A stretch of 64,000 bases of DNA from QHXM01 sp963697975. GTDB taxonomy: Bacteria > Acidobacteriota > Blastocatellia > Pyrinomonadales > Pyrinomonadaceae. Shown piece after piece: positions 51,525-59,693 of this stretch (positions are counted from its first letter, which is position 1; each line of letters opens with the position of its first letter). The position numbers and the translations under genes were made by a program. Under the pieces are notes generated by a model. It was given only the letters and a program-made list of their open reading frames with translations. It was not told where the DNA came from and searched no databases. Location of the stretch: positions 4,154,001-4,218,000 of the forward strand of contig OY969111.1 in NCBI GenBank assembly GCA_963697975.1, written 5' to 3'.

Positions 51525-54368
51525 CTAAAGCTCTGTCGCGGCCACCTTCTCGATGACATATGCCTCGATCTGGTCGCCGACCTTGATGTCGTTAAAGTTT
51601 TCCAGGCCGATGCCGCACTCGAAACCTTCGCGGACTTCCGAGGCATCTTCCTTGAAGCGGCGCAGGCTGGCGATGCCGCCTTCCCATGAAACGACGCCGT
51701 CACGAATCAGGCGCGCGCGGGAATTGCGGCGAATCACGCCGTCAATCACCATGCAGCCTGCGATTGTCCCGGCACGCGGCACGCGGAAGACTTCGCGGAT
51801 TTCGGCCTTGCCCAGAATCTTCTCTTTCTCGATGGCTTCGAGCATGCCGATCATCGCGGCGCGAATCTCTTCTTCGACCTTGTAGATGATCGAGTGAAGC
51901 CGGATGTCCACATGCTCCTGCTTGGCAAGATCGGCGGCGCGCACTTCGGGGCGCACGTTGAAACCGATGATGACGACAGCCGTGCTCGACGCTCCGGCCT
52001 GTGTCGCTGAAGCCAGCAGCACATCCGACTCTGTGATCGCGCCCACACCGGAGCGAATCACTTTCACCTTGACCCGTTCGGTCGAAAGCTTCTGCAAGGT
52101 GCTACGCAAAACTTCGACAGAACCCTGCACGTCCGCCTTGATGACGACGAGCAGTTCCTTAATCTCCGTTTCGCCGAGCGCTTCAATTCCGCGCTTGGTT
52201 GATTGCAGGAGCGTGTTCTGACGGGTCAGCATCTGGCGATGATGCGAGATGCTTTGCGCTTTGGTAATGTCCGCGACGACCTGGAAAGATTCTCCGGCCT
52301 GCGGCACTCCCTGAAGTCCCAGCACTTCGACCGGCGTCGCCGGTCCGGCTTCCGTAATCGAGTTGCCCCGGTCATCGAACATCGCGCGCACCTTGCCGAA
52401 AATCTGCCCGACGATGAAAGGGTCGTGAGCGCGCAAGGTGCCCTGCTGAACGAGAACGGTTGCGACCGAGCCGCGCCCGCGATCCAGCTTTGCCTCAAGC
52501 ACGACGCCGGAGGCTAAGCGCGTCGGGCTGGCCTTGAGATCGAGAATATCTGTGGTCAGCAGGATGGTTTCCAGAAGCGTGTCCAGGTTCTCGCGCTTCT
52601 TGGCGGAGACCTGAACCATCTCGGTTTCGCCACCCCACTCGACGGGTTGCAATCCCAGATTGGCAAGCCCCTGCTTGACGCGATCAGGGTTAGCATCGGG
52701 TCGGTCAATCTTGTTGATGGCGACGATGATGGGAACGCCCGCCGCGCGCGAATGCTCGACGGCCTCAACGGTCTGCGGCATGACGCCATCGTCTGCGGCG
52801 ACGACGAGGACAACCACGTCGGTCGCTTTAGCTCCGCGAGCGCGCATCATCGTAAAGGCTTCGTGGCCGGGCGTGTCGAGGAAGACGACTCGGCGGGTTT
52901 GGGCAGGATTGTCCGGGCTTGGGACCTGCACGCTGTACGCGCCGATGTGCTGCGTGATGCCGCCCGCTTCGCCAGCCGCCACGTCGGTCGTGCGAATAGC
53001 ATCGAGCAGGCTCGTCTTACCATGATCGACGTGCCCCATGATGGTCACGACGGGTGCGCGCGGCAACTCCACGTCGTCCGCATCCGTCGCAATCAAATCT
53101 TCAAACTCTTCTTCGGCGACCATCTCTTCAAACGGCACGAAGGTCACTTCGTATCCGAAGCGATGGGCGAGATCAATCGCCACGTCGTCGTTCAAAGGTT
53201 GATTGATGGTGGCGAAGACGCCGCGTTGAAGGAGCAGCGTCACAATATCTTTCGGTTTGATACCGAGCTTTTCGGCAAACTCTTTGACGGTCGAGCCTTC
53301 GACGATGCGCACGGTCTTGAGTTCGCCCGCGATGGTCGCAACGTCCATGCTGAGGCGTCCGGCGATACGGTCTTCGAGCGAGAGCGCCTTCGGCGGCGGA
53401 ATGTAATCGCGGTCAAAGCGCCCGCCCCTGCCACCTTCATGCGATTTGCCGCCGCGCGTCGTGCTGCGACCGCCTCGTCCGGGTCGGCGTCCGCGACCGT
53501 CCGACGGTGAAGGAATGTAAGTAATCTGCGGGGTGGCAGTTTCGCCGGGAGTCCCGGCTCGTTCTGCGCGGGCGACGGGCGCGCGTGAGCTGTTGCGGTC
53601 GGCGCGATCCGTGCGCTCGCCACCACGTTCACCACCCTGCTGTCCTGCGCGTTCCTGACGTTCGCGGCGCTCGCGTGGACTGACGGGCGGCGGCGGGGGC
53701 GGCACTGGTGCGGGAGCGCGCTCGCCAATCTTGACGCCTGCGTTGAGCGCTGCGGCGGTGGGCCGCAAGACTCTCACCTGTCTCGACGGAGCAGGCGGCG
53801 GTGGCGGAGCAGTCCTGACAGGAGGCGCTGGCGGCGCTACTTCCGCTATCTGTTCAGCCGGGGCAGAAGCTACAACTTCGGGCATTGATGAAACCTCAAT
53901 GGAAGCATGCTCAATCGGCTGGGCTTCCTGCGGTTCCGGTTGCTGCACGGGCGCGGGGGCTTCGGCTGCTGCGGCAGGATGTTCGGCGCGCGTTGCGGGC
54001 GTGAGTCTCCTGACCTGCCGCACGACGACTGGCCTGGCTGTGTCGGGCTGTTCGACCGGCGCGGGCTGGGCGGCTTCGACGGCCTCTGCCGGTTGCGGCG
54101 CGACCTCGGCCTCGGCCTCTTCGACAACCGGCGCTTCCTCTACGACGACCGGGCGCGCTTTCTTAACGACGACGACCTTGCGCGGCGCAGCCGCTTCCTT
54201 CTTCGGAAAGTAGCGGTTGCGAATCTTGTCGGCCAGCTCTTTCGAGACAGAGTTGGAGGGCACACTGACATCTACGCCCTCACGACGGACTTCCTCGATG
54301 AGACGCTTCGTGTCCTGCTTGAGTTCTTTTGCTAGATCGTACAGACGAACCTTTGAAGTAACGGTCAT
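51525..54368 (-). CDS. infB: Translation initiation factor IF-2
   Basis: A 947-residue GTPase that brings fMet-tRNA to the 30S subunit. The IF2 N-terminal module (VRLYDLAKEL) is followed by a long Pro/Ala/Glu-rich then Arg/Gly-rich linker to about 330. The G domain begins at about 440 (GHVDHGKTS; DTPGHEAF; NKID), and the C-terminal domains II-IV fill the rest. ATG 54368 has AAGGAG upstream; the frame open to 54416 is not family-like. It lies between nusA and rbfA as expected. Confidence 0.97.
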   Translation of the reverse strand: MTVTSKVRLYDLAKELKQDTKRLIEEVRREGVDVSVPSNSVSKELADKIRNRYFPKKEAAAPRKVVVVKKARPVVVEEAPVVEEAEAEVAPQPAEAVEAAQPAPVEQPDTARPVVVRQVRRLTPATRAEHPAAAAEAPAPVQQPEPQEAQPIEHASIEVSSMPEVVASAPAEQIAEVAPPAPPVRTAPPPPPAPSRQVRVLRPTAAALNAGVKIGERAPAPVPPPPPPVSPRERRERQERAGQQGGERGGERTDRADRNSSRAPVARAERAGTPGETATPQITYIPSPSDGRGRRPGRGGRSTTRGGKSHEGGRGGRFDRDYIPPPKALSLEDRIAGRLSMDVATIAGELKTVRIVEGSTVKEFAEKLGIKPKDIVTLLLQRGVFATINQPLNDDVAIDLAHRFGYEVTFVPFEEMVAEEEFEDLIATDADDVELPRAPVVTIMGHVDHGKTSLLDAIRTTDVAAGEAGGITQHIGAYSVQVPSPDNPAQTRRVVFLDTPGHEAFTMMRARGAKATDVVVLVVAADDGVMPQTVEAVEHSRAAGVPIIVAINKIDRPDANPDRVKQGLANLGLQPVEWGGETEMVQVSAKKRENLDTLLETILLTTDILDLKASPTRLASGVVLEAKLDRGRGSVATVLVQQGTLRAHDPFIVGQIFGKVRAMFDDRGNSITEAGPATPVEVLGLQGVPQAGESFQVVADITKAQSISHHRQMLTRQNTLLQSTKRGIEALGETEIKELLVVIKADVQGSVEVLRSTLQKLSTERVKVKVIRSGVGAITESDVLLASATQAGASSTAVVIIGFNVRPEVRAADLAKQEHVDIRLHSIIYKVEEEIRAAMIGMLEAIEKEKILGKAEIREVFRVPRAGTIAGCMVIDGVIRRNSRARLIRDGVVSWEGGIASLRRFKEDASEVREGFECGIGLENFNDIKVGDQIEAYVIEKVAATEL

Positions 54369-54414
54369 GCACTCCTTCTTCGACGCTTTTCGGTAAAACG
54401 GCGTCGCGCGCTTC

Positions 54415-54452
54415 AAAAAAAGGTTAAGGCGTCTTGCCTTCTCAACCTTTTT
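54415..54452 (-). terminator. Intrinsic terminator or attenuator between nusA and infB
   Basis: Minus strand: GGTT-GAG-AAGGC, loop AAGAC, then GCCTT-AACC and seven T. The flanking A and T runs extend the stem. It lies 47 bases upstream of the infB ATG and within the nusA-infB spacer (54369-54544), so it may limit read-through to infB. Confidence 0.7.
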
Positions 54453-54544
54453 CTGTCAGCACGCTTTTTCAGAAGTGCGTTGCCAGAGAGGATTTTGAAG
54501 GCAAGGAGCGGTACGCGCTTTTTATGCGAGCGCGCACGCTACGG

Positions 54545-56482
54545 TTATTGGGCCGCATTGTCTTCGGAAGCATCTGATTGCTTCTCGTTTTCATCGCTCT
54601 CGACCGTCTCGGCCTCACTAGAGGACGGTTCGGGAGCGGAACTTGTTTGAACTTCGGGGGCAGACGCTTCACTTGCGAAGTCTGCGCGAGGCGATAGCCC
54701 CGCGTCTTCTTCAACGGGCGGCTCGCCTTCGCCAACCTTACCGGCGGCTTCAATCATCGCCGCGCCAGTTGACGTAATGTCCGGGGACGGCGTGATCGTG
54801 TCGGGACGAAGATCGCGCCCTGCTTCCTGCAATAAAAGTTCACCCTCCGAGATCGGGTCGGCTTCGGTGAGCGCGACCGGGTCAGCGGAATTTTCAGCCA
54901 GAATCTCCGGCTCAGCCGAGAAAGGCTCGCCCTGCTCGACGGCTTCGTCATAGCCTTCGTTGGTCATCGCATTTGAGGGCTTGACCTCATCCGCCTCAAT
55001 GGTCGGGTCGAATTCGGCAGAGACGGCGTGCTGCTCAGTTATCGTGGTTGTCTCTTCAGGGGCAGCCGTTTCTTCTGCCGTGGTTGTCTCTTCCGATTGC
55101 GACTCATCGGATGCTTCTTCTGTTTCTTCCTCACTGGCAGACTCAACCGGGCTTTCTTCGCCAGTGCCTTCTTCAGCGGCAGCTTCTTCCGCCCCGGCGC
55201 TCTGCTTGCTCGCTTCGCGCGCGGCGATGACGGCCTGCGCTGCATTCAACATTGATTCGGCCTCGTCGAGACTGACATCGAGGTATTCAACAAGGTCGTC
55301 AACAGTAGTTGAAGCCAGCGCGTCAATATCGTTGACGCCATGCTCGGCCAGCGTTTCAGCCTGCGCCGCCGTGACGCCTTCAATCGCAGAGAGCGGGACG
55401 CTTCCGCCGGAAGCGATGAGCGCGCCCATCTGCTCGGCGACCTCTTTCTTGAGTTCTTCCTCGCTGCGAATGTCTATGTTCCAGCCGACGAGTTTGGTGG
55501 CGAGCCTCACGTTCTGCCCGCGCTTGCCGATGGCTAAAGACAACTGATCTTCGTTGACGATCACTTCCATCTGCCGGTTTTCAATGTCCGTGATGCGAAC
55601 CTGATTAACTTTGGCTGGCGAGAGAGCGTTGGCCGCAAAGACCGAAGGCTCATCCGACCATTCAATAATGTCAATCTTCTCACCGCGCAGTTCGCGAATA
55701 ATCGCCTGCACGCGCGAACCCTTCATGCCGACGCACGCGCCCACAGGGTCAACGTCGCGCTCGTTACTCGTGACGGCGATCTTCGCTCGCTCGCCCGGCT
55801 CACGCACGGCTGATTTGATAACGACCGTCTCGTCGTAAATCTCCGGCACTTCCATCTCAAACAACCTGCGAAGGAGTTCCGGGCTGGTGCGCGAGACTTC
55901 GACCTGCGGCCCCTTAGATTCCTTCGAGACGTTGTGGATGACGACGCGGATGCGCTCGCCCTGATTCCACTGTTCGCCGCGCGACTGCTGCGAGCGGGGA
56001 AGGATGACTTCCATGTTGCCTAAGTCAACGATGATGTTGCCGCGCTCGAATCGTTTGGTGAAACCGTTGACGAGGTCGCCGATCTTGTCTATGTATTGGT
56101 CGTAGATATTCGAGCGTTCGGCGTCGCGCACTTTCTGGAAAAGTATCTGCTTGGCGGTCTGTGCGGCGATGCGTCCCAATTCTTCCATCGGCAAAGGCAG
56201 GAGCAGGGCATCGCCAATCTCAACTTCATCGCCAGCCATCTCACGCGCTTCTTCAATTGATAATTCCGTCGCCTCGTCCGTCACTTCGTCAACGACGACT
56301 TTGGACGCGGAAAGCTCGATGCCGGTCTCAGGATTCCAGTCAACCTGTATGTCCTCGCCCGACTTGAACTGCTTGCGAGCCGCAGCGCGCACCGCTTCCT
56401 TCATCGCTTCGATGACGATTTCGCGGTCTACGCCTTTCTCCTGGCAAAGGGCATCAATGTTCTGCGCGATGGATGTACTCAT
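54545..56482 (-). CDS. nusA: Transcription factor NusA with long acidic C-terminal tail
   Basis: A 645-residue elongation and termination factor. The N-terminal polymerase-binding domain, S1, KH1 and KH2 domains run to about 350 (VGACVGMKGSRVQAIIRELRGEKIDI is a KH core, cited as its position near 240-265). One helix-hairpin-helix module follows at 365-425. Residues about 430-645 are a Glu/Ser/Ala-rich tail absent from typical NusA. ATG 56482 is preceded only by a TCGTAAA repeat, with no clear ribosome site. It lies after rimP and before infB. Confidence 0.96.
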   Translation of the reverse strand: MSTSIAQNIDALCQEKGVDREIVIEAMKEAVRAAARKQFKSGEDIQVDWNPETGIELSASKVVVDEVTDEATELSIEEAREMAGDEVEIGDALLLPLPMEELGRIAAQTAKQILFQKVRDAERSNIYDQYIDKIGDLVNGFTKRFERGNIIVDLGNMEVILPRSQQSRGEQWNQGERIRVVIHNVSKESKGPQVEVSRTSPELLRRLFEMEVPEIYDETVVIKSAVREPGERAKIAVTSNERDVDPVGACVGMKGSRVQAIIRELRGEKIDIIEWSDEPSVFAANALSPAKVNQVRITDIENRQMEVIVNEDQLSLAIGKRGQNVRLATKLVGWNIDIRSEEELKKEVAEQMGALIASGGSVPLSAIEGVTAAQAETLAEHGVNDIDALASTTVDDLVEYLDVSLDEAESMLNAAQAVIAAREASKQSAGAEEAAAEEGTGEESPVESASEEETEEASDESQSEETTTAEETAAPEETTTITEQHAVSAEFDPTIEADEVKPSNAMTNEGYDEAVEQGEPFSAEPEILAENSADPVALTEADPISEGELLLQEAGRDLRPDTITPSPDITSTGAAMIEAAGKVGEGEPPVEEDAGLSPRADFASEASAPEVQTSSAPEPSSSEAETVESDENEKQSDASEDNAAQ

Positions 56483-56490
56483 AATTTAAG

Positions 56491-56560
56491 TGCCGTAAAT
56501 GGTAAATCGTGAATCGTAAATAGAAACTGCTTTCTTCCGTTCACCATTTACGATTTACTA
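56491..56560. repeat. Paired-word hairpin, TCGTAAA/TGGTAAA type, between rimP and nusA
   Basis: The left arm CCGTAAATGGTAAATCGTG and the right arm TTCACCATTTACGATTTAC fill the rimP-nusA spacer, leaving 5 bases to the rimP stop and 8 to the nusA start. Confidence 0.88.
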
Positions 56561-56565
56561 GCTAT

Positions 56566-57108
56566 TCAATTGTGTTTGTGGCCGTCCGGTTTGCCAGCGG
56601 CCTCAGCTGCCAACTCGCGCTCTCTGGCGCGACGAAACTCTTCTTCAACGTCTAGCTCAAGGTTCGCTTTGACGATTTGTTCAAAGGGCACTGTGACGCG
56701 CCCGCTCGTCTTATCTTCAAAGATGACCTTTTCGCCTTCCAGCCCCATGATTTGGCCGCGAAAGTTGCGCTGGCCGTTGATCGCCACGCGCGATTTCATC
56801 TTCGCCATGCGGCCTGCGAACCGCTCGTAATCCTGACGCTTATACAGCCCACGTTCCAGACCGGGGCTTGATACTTCCAATGTATAAGCCGAGTGGATGA
56901 AATCTTCCACGTCCATGACCGTGCCGAGGTGCAGGCTGACTGCCGCGCAATCTTCGTGGGTCACGCCTTCCGGCTTGTCAATAAAGATGCGGAGGATGGG
57001 TTTGCCTTCCGGGCCTGCGACTTCGGCGTGAACCAGCTCAAGCCCGTGATCTCCTGCCACACGCTCGGCAATCTCTCGCACACGCTCTTCAATCGAACCC
57101 TGACCCAC
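56566..57108 (-). CDS. rimP: Ribosome maturation factor RimP
   Basis: A 180-residue protein for 30S assembly. Family marks: GLELVHAEVAGPEG, LRIFIDKPEGVTHEDC and the LEVSSPGLERGL signature. The frame extends to a GTG at 57171, but that stretch is a terminator-like hairpin with a T-run. The GTG at 57108 has GGAG 8 bases upstream and gives the normal family length, so I prefer it. It is the first gene of the rimP-nusA-infB-rbfA-nrnA operon. Confidence 0.92.
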   Translation of the reverse strand: MGQGSIEERVREIAERVAGDHGLELVHAEVAGPEGKPILRIFIDKPEGVTHEDCAAVSLHLGTVMDVEDFIHSAYTLEVSSPGLERGLYKRQDYERFAGRMAKMKSRVAINGQRNFRGQIMGLEGEKVIFEDKTSGRVTVPFEQIVKANLELDVEEEFRRARERELAAEAAGKPDGHKHN

Positions 57109-57145
57109 CAGCCGCGCTCCTCGATTATTCAAATAGCTCTCGCGC

Positions 57146-57172
57146 AAAAGAAAAAGTGGGCGCGAACCCACC
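57146..57172 (-). promoter_or_regulatory. Leader hairpin with T-run upstream of rimP
   Basis: Minus strand GTGGG, loop TTCGCG, CCCAC (57171-57156), followed by TTTTTCTTTT. It lies between the predicted promoter and the rimP start and looks like a weak intrinsic terminator, hence a possible attenuator. Confidence 0.5.
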
Positions 57173-57205
57173 GGATGATACCGCCGCGCTCAGAGCAAGC
57201 GAAGG

Positions 57206-57234
57206 ATTATACGGAAAGGGGAGGGGAGAAGCAA
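57206..57234 (-). promoter_or_regulatory. Predicted promoter of the rimP-nusA-infB operon
   Basis: Minus-strand TATAAT (57211-57206, perfect) with TTGCTT (57234-57229) 17 bases upstream. Transcription would start near 57199, about 90 bases before the rimP GTG. Confidence 0.6.
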
Positions 57235-57325
57235 GCGACCGGAGACGGAGGCGAAGGCGTTATTTTTAAGGCTTTTAGAGCAGCCTATTTACTGCCGCGA
57301 AGGCTGTCGGGGCAACTTGTCATCT

Positions 57326-57616
57326 TCAGTGGCCCGGTGCTGTTCCTTTGGGGAGTTGGGCAATCACCCTTGCCTTTTCATGTTGTGCCCACTCCAACTG
57401 TCTTTCGACGAATTTCCTCATATCCTCGTCGGCCTGTTCGTTTGCCATCTCAGATTCCGGCGATTCCGAGCGTTGATTCCAGTAGCTGATAAATTCATCG
57501 AGCGTGGCGATGGCCTTCTGTCCCAGTTCGGCAAAGTTTGCGGCCACATTTTCCACCGCGTCGTCATACTCTTGCAGGCTGCGTTGCGCTTTCAGTTGTA
57601 TTTCGTCGTCCGTCAT
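57326..57616 (-). CDS. Small helical protein of unknown function
   Basis: A 96-residue, mostly helical, acidic protein (EEIQLKAQRSLQEYDDAVENVA-like helices; exact segment at 5-26). No family is recognised. GGAGATAACAGGC before the ATG is a good ribosome site. It starts 21 bases after the sugar-dehydrogenase stop and may be its operon partner. Confidence 0.6.
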   Translation of the reverse strand: MTDDEIQLKAQRSLQEYDDAVENVAANFAELGQKAIATLDEFISYWNQRSESPESEMANEQADEDMRKFVERQLEWAQHEKARVIAQLPKGTAPGH

Positions 57617-57637
57617 GCCTGTTATCTCCTTAGCTGC

Positions 57638-58939
57638 TTACTTTGGATTGTAGCTGACTCGCCAAATCTTATTGGCCCCGTCGTCCGTAATCAGCATCGA
57701 GCCGTCTTTCAGGACGAGCAGTCCGACAGGTCGGCCCCAGACCTCCGGTTTGTTCTCGTCCAGCATCCAGCCCGTGAGAAAATCGTCGTAGCCTCCGACG
57801 GGCTTTCCGTCCTTGAAGCGGATGCGAATGATTTTGTAGCCCGTGCGCTTCGAGCGATTCCATGAGCCGTGCAGCGCGACGAAAGCGTCGCCGCGATACT
57901 CTGCGGGAAAAGTATTGCCGTCGTAGAAAACGAGGCCGAGCACTGCCGAATGAGCCTGAATTAAAACGTCCGGCACGAGCGTCTTTTTCACTAAGTCGGG
58001 GCGCTCACCCTTGCGTCGCGGGTCTTCCCGCTGATCCGCGTAGGCGTAAGGCCAGCCGTAAAAACCTCCGTCTTGAATCGCCGTCACGTAATCCGGCACA
58101 AGGTCGTCGCCGAGCCGGTCGCGCTCCTGCACGGCAGCCCACAGGGTGCGCGTGCCCGGACGAAACGCCAGCCCGATGGGATTGCGCGTCCCGGTCGCCA
58201 GAATGCGTCGCCCCGTCCCGTCAGGATTGAACTCAAGGATTGCGGCGCGCGGCTCCGGCTCGACGCTGACATTCGATTCCGAGCCGACCGTCGCATACAG
58301 CTTCGTCCCGTCGGGGCTGAACATGATGTTGCGCGTCCAGTGTTCGCGGTAACCTTTGCCCGGTAAATCCGCGACCTTTTCCGCCTCGCCTTCGGCTTTC
58401 GTCTGACCCGGTTTATAACGAAAGCGCACGATGGCGTTGGTGTTGGCAACGTAGAAATAGTCTCGCCAGAAGGCCATGCCGAACGGTAGGTTGAGATTCG
58501 AGGCGAAGGTGAAGCGCGTCTCAGCTACCCCATCATTATTCGCGTCGCGAAGGATGAAGATGCTGTTAACGCCGGGGTCTGCGACGAAAACATCTCCGTT
58601 GGGTGCGAGCACCATCCAGCGCGGCCTTTTGAAATCTCCCTCGGCGAAGGTGTTGACCTTGAAGCCGGGCGGAAGATTCAACTGCGCGCCCGCAGGAGGC
58701 GGGATGACGTTCGGCGGATTCTGCGCGTCCGGCGTGTCGTTGGGCGGCGGCAGGTCTGCGGGCTTGATTTCGTAATGCCTGAGCGTTGAGATGGGCGGCT
58801 CGGCCTTCGCAGGCGTCGACGCTTGATTCTCGCGCCCTTTTTGAGCGCAGGCAGACAGCAAAGTTAATTGAAGCATGAGCGCACAGGCGCACAGGGTGAA
58901 AAAGAACCTCACCGGTTTATTGGTCTCACTGGTCTTCAT
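57638..58939 (-). CDS. PQQ-type sugar dehydrogenase lipoprotein (sorbosone dehydrogenase-like)
   Basis: A 433-residue predicted lipoprotein (lipobox LSAC, Cys31) with a six-bladed beta-propeller. Family-like segments are DVFVADPGVNSIFILRD, YREHWTRNIMFSPDGTKLY, and GWPYAYADQREDPR. Members oxidise aldoses with PQQ or act in calcium-bound propellers; PQQ genes are not in the window. ATG 58939 has GGGAGG 5 bases upstream, better than the GTG at 58945. Confidence 0.85.
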   Translation of the reverse strand: MKTSETNKPVRFFFTLCACALMLQLTLLSACAQKGRENQASTPAKAEPPISTLRHYEIKPADLPPPNDTPDAQNPPNVIPPPAGAQLNLPPGFKVNTFAEGDFKRPRWMVLAPNGDVFVADPGVNSIFILRDANNDGVAETRFTFASNLNLPFGMAFWRDYFYVANTNAIVRFRYKPGQTKAEGEAEKVADLPGKGYREHWTRNIMFSPDGTKLYATVGSESNVSVEPEPRAAILEFNPDGTGRRILATGTRNPIGLAFRPGTRTLWAAVQERDRLGDDLVPDYVTAIQDGGFYGWPYAYADQREDPRRKGERPDLVKKTLVPDVLIQAHSAVLGLVFYDGNTFPAEYRGDAFVALHGSWNRSKRTGYKIIRIRFKDGKPVGGYDDFLTGWMLDENKPEVWGRPVGLLVLKDGSMLITDDGANKIWRVSYNPK

Positions 58940-58990
58940 TGCCACCTCCCGAATTCGGCCTGAAACTTAGAGTCACGAACAAAAGCGATA

Positions 58991-59106
58991 AGAGAATAGA
59001 CAGGATTAACAAGATGGACAGGATAAAGGGAAGAAGACTCAAACTATCTTAACCTGTCTTGTCTTCTTAATCTTGCTAATCCTGTTAATCCTGGTCTATT
59101 TCTTCT
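58991..59106. repeat. Paired-word hairpin, CAGGATTAACA type
   Basis: GAATAGACAGGATTAACAAG, ATGGACAGGATAAAGG on the left; CTTAATCTTGCTAATCC, TGTTAATCCTGGTC on the right. It abuts the YqeY stop at 59106 and lies upstream of the sugar dehydrogenase. Confidence 0.88.
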
Positions 59107-59555
59107 CACTGTGAGAGCTTCGCCTTAACAATCTCGCTCACCGTCCGTCCATCTGCGCTCTGTCCGGCGAGACGCGCCTGCGCTGCTTTCATCACCGCGC
59201 CCATGTCGCGCATGGATGAGGCATTCGTTTCGCTGATGGCGGCAGCGACGGCCTGCTCAATCTCTTCGCGCGTGGCAGCCTGCGGCAGATAGCCCTCGAT
59301 GACTTCGATCTCGGCGCGCTCCTTGTCGGCCAACTCCTGTCGCCCGGCCTTCTCATACTGCTCTATGGAATCGCGCCGCTGCTTGACGAGCGATTGCATA
59401 GCTTTCGTCAACTCTTCGTCGGTCAAAGCCGCGCCCTTTTCTATTTCGCGATTCATCACAGAGGCTTTAATCATACGAAGCGTGGAAAGCCGTGCCGCGT
59501 CTTTGGCTTTCATCGCGGCGGTCAGGTCGGAGATGATTCGTTCTTTGAGACTCAT
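59106..59555 (-). CDS. GatB/YqeY-domain protein
   Basis: A 149-residue helical protein of the YqeY family, related to the C-terminal helical domain of GatB and probably involved in tRNA-linked amidation or RNA contact. Marks: LSTLRMIKASVMNREIEK and the final MGAVMKAAQARLAGQSADGRTVSEIVKAKL-type segment, cited as residues 118-147. ATG 59555 fits the family start; AAGGAA lies upstream. It diverges from the large membrane protein at 59694. Confidence 0.9.
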   Translation of the reverse strand: MSLKERIISDLTAAMKAKDAARLSTLRMIKASVMNREIEKGAALTDEELTKAMQSLVKQRRDSIEQYEKAGRQELADKERAEIEVIEGYLPQAATREEIEQAVAAAISETNASSMRDMGAVMKAAQARLAGQSADGRTVSEIVKAKLSQ

Positions 59556-59693
59556 AATCAAAAAATTCCTTTCCGGTTATTTGTAAGCCGAAAGGCGTGC
59601 GGTTTACAAGTGCGACGCCGAATAGTTAGGATTGGCCCGCTCTTTTGACTTAAAAAACTTTCCGCCCTTTAGATACTTCAGAGGAATCCCGAA

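Noticed and set aside
53731..54213. Plus-strand frames opposite the IF-2 linker
   Set aside because: They mirror the repetitive Pro/Ala/Glu linker codons of infB and have no independent support.
57156..57172. GTGGGTTCGCGCCCAC as the T-arm of a tRNA upstream of rimP
   Set aside because: The loop is 6 bases, not 7, and no acceptor, D or anticodon arms can be drawn upstream; the T-run fits a terminator-like hairpin better.
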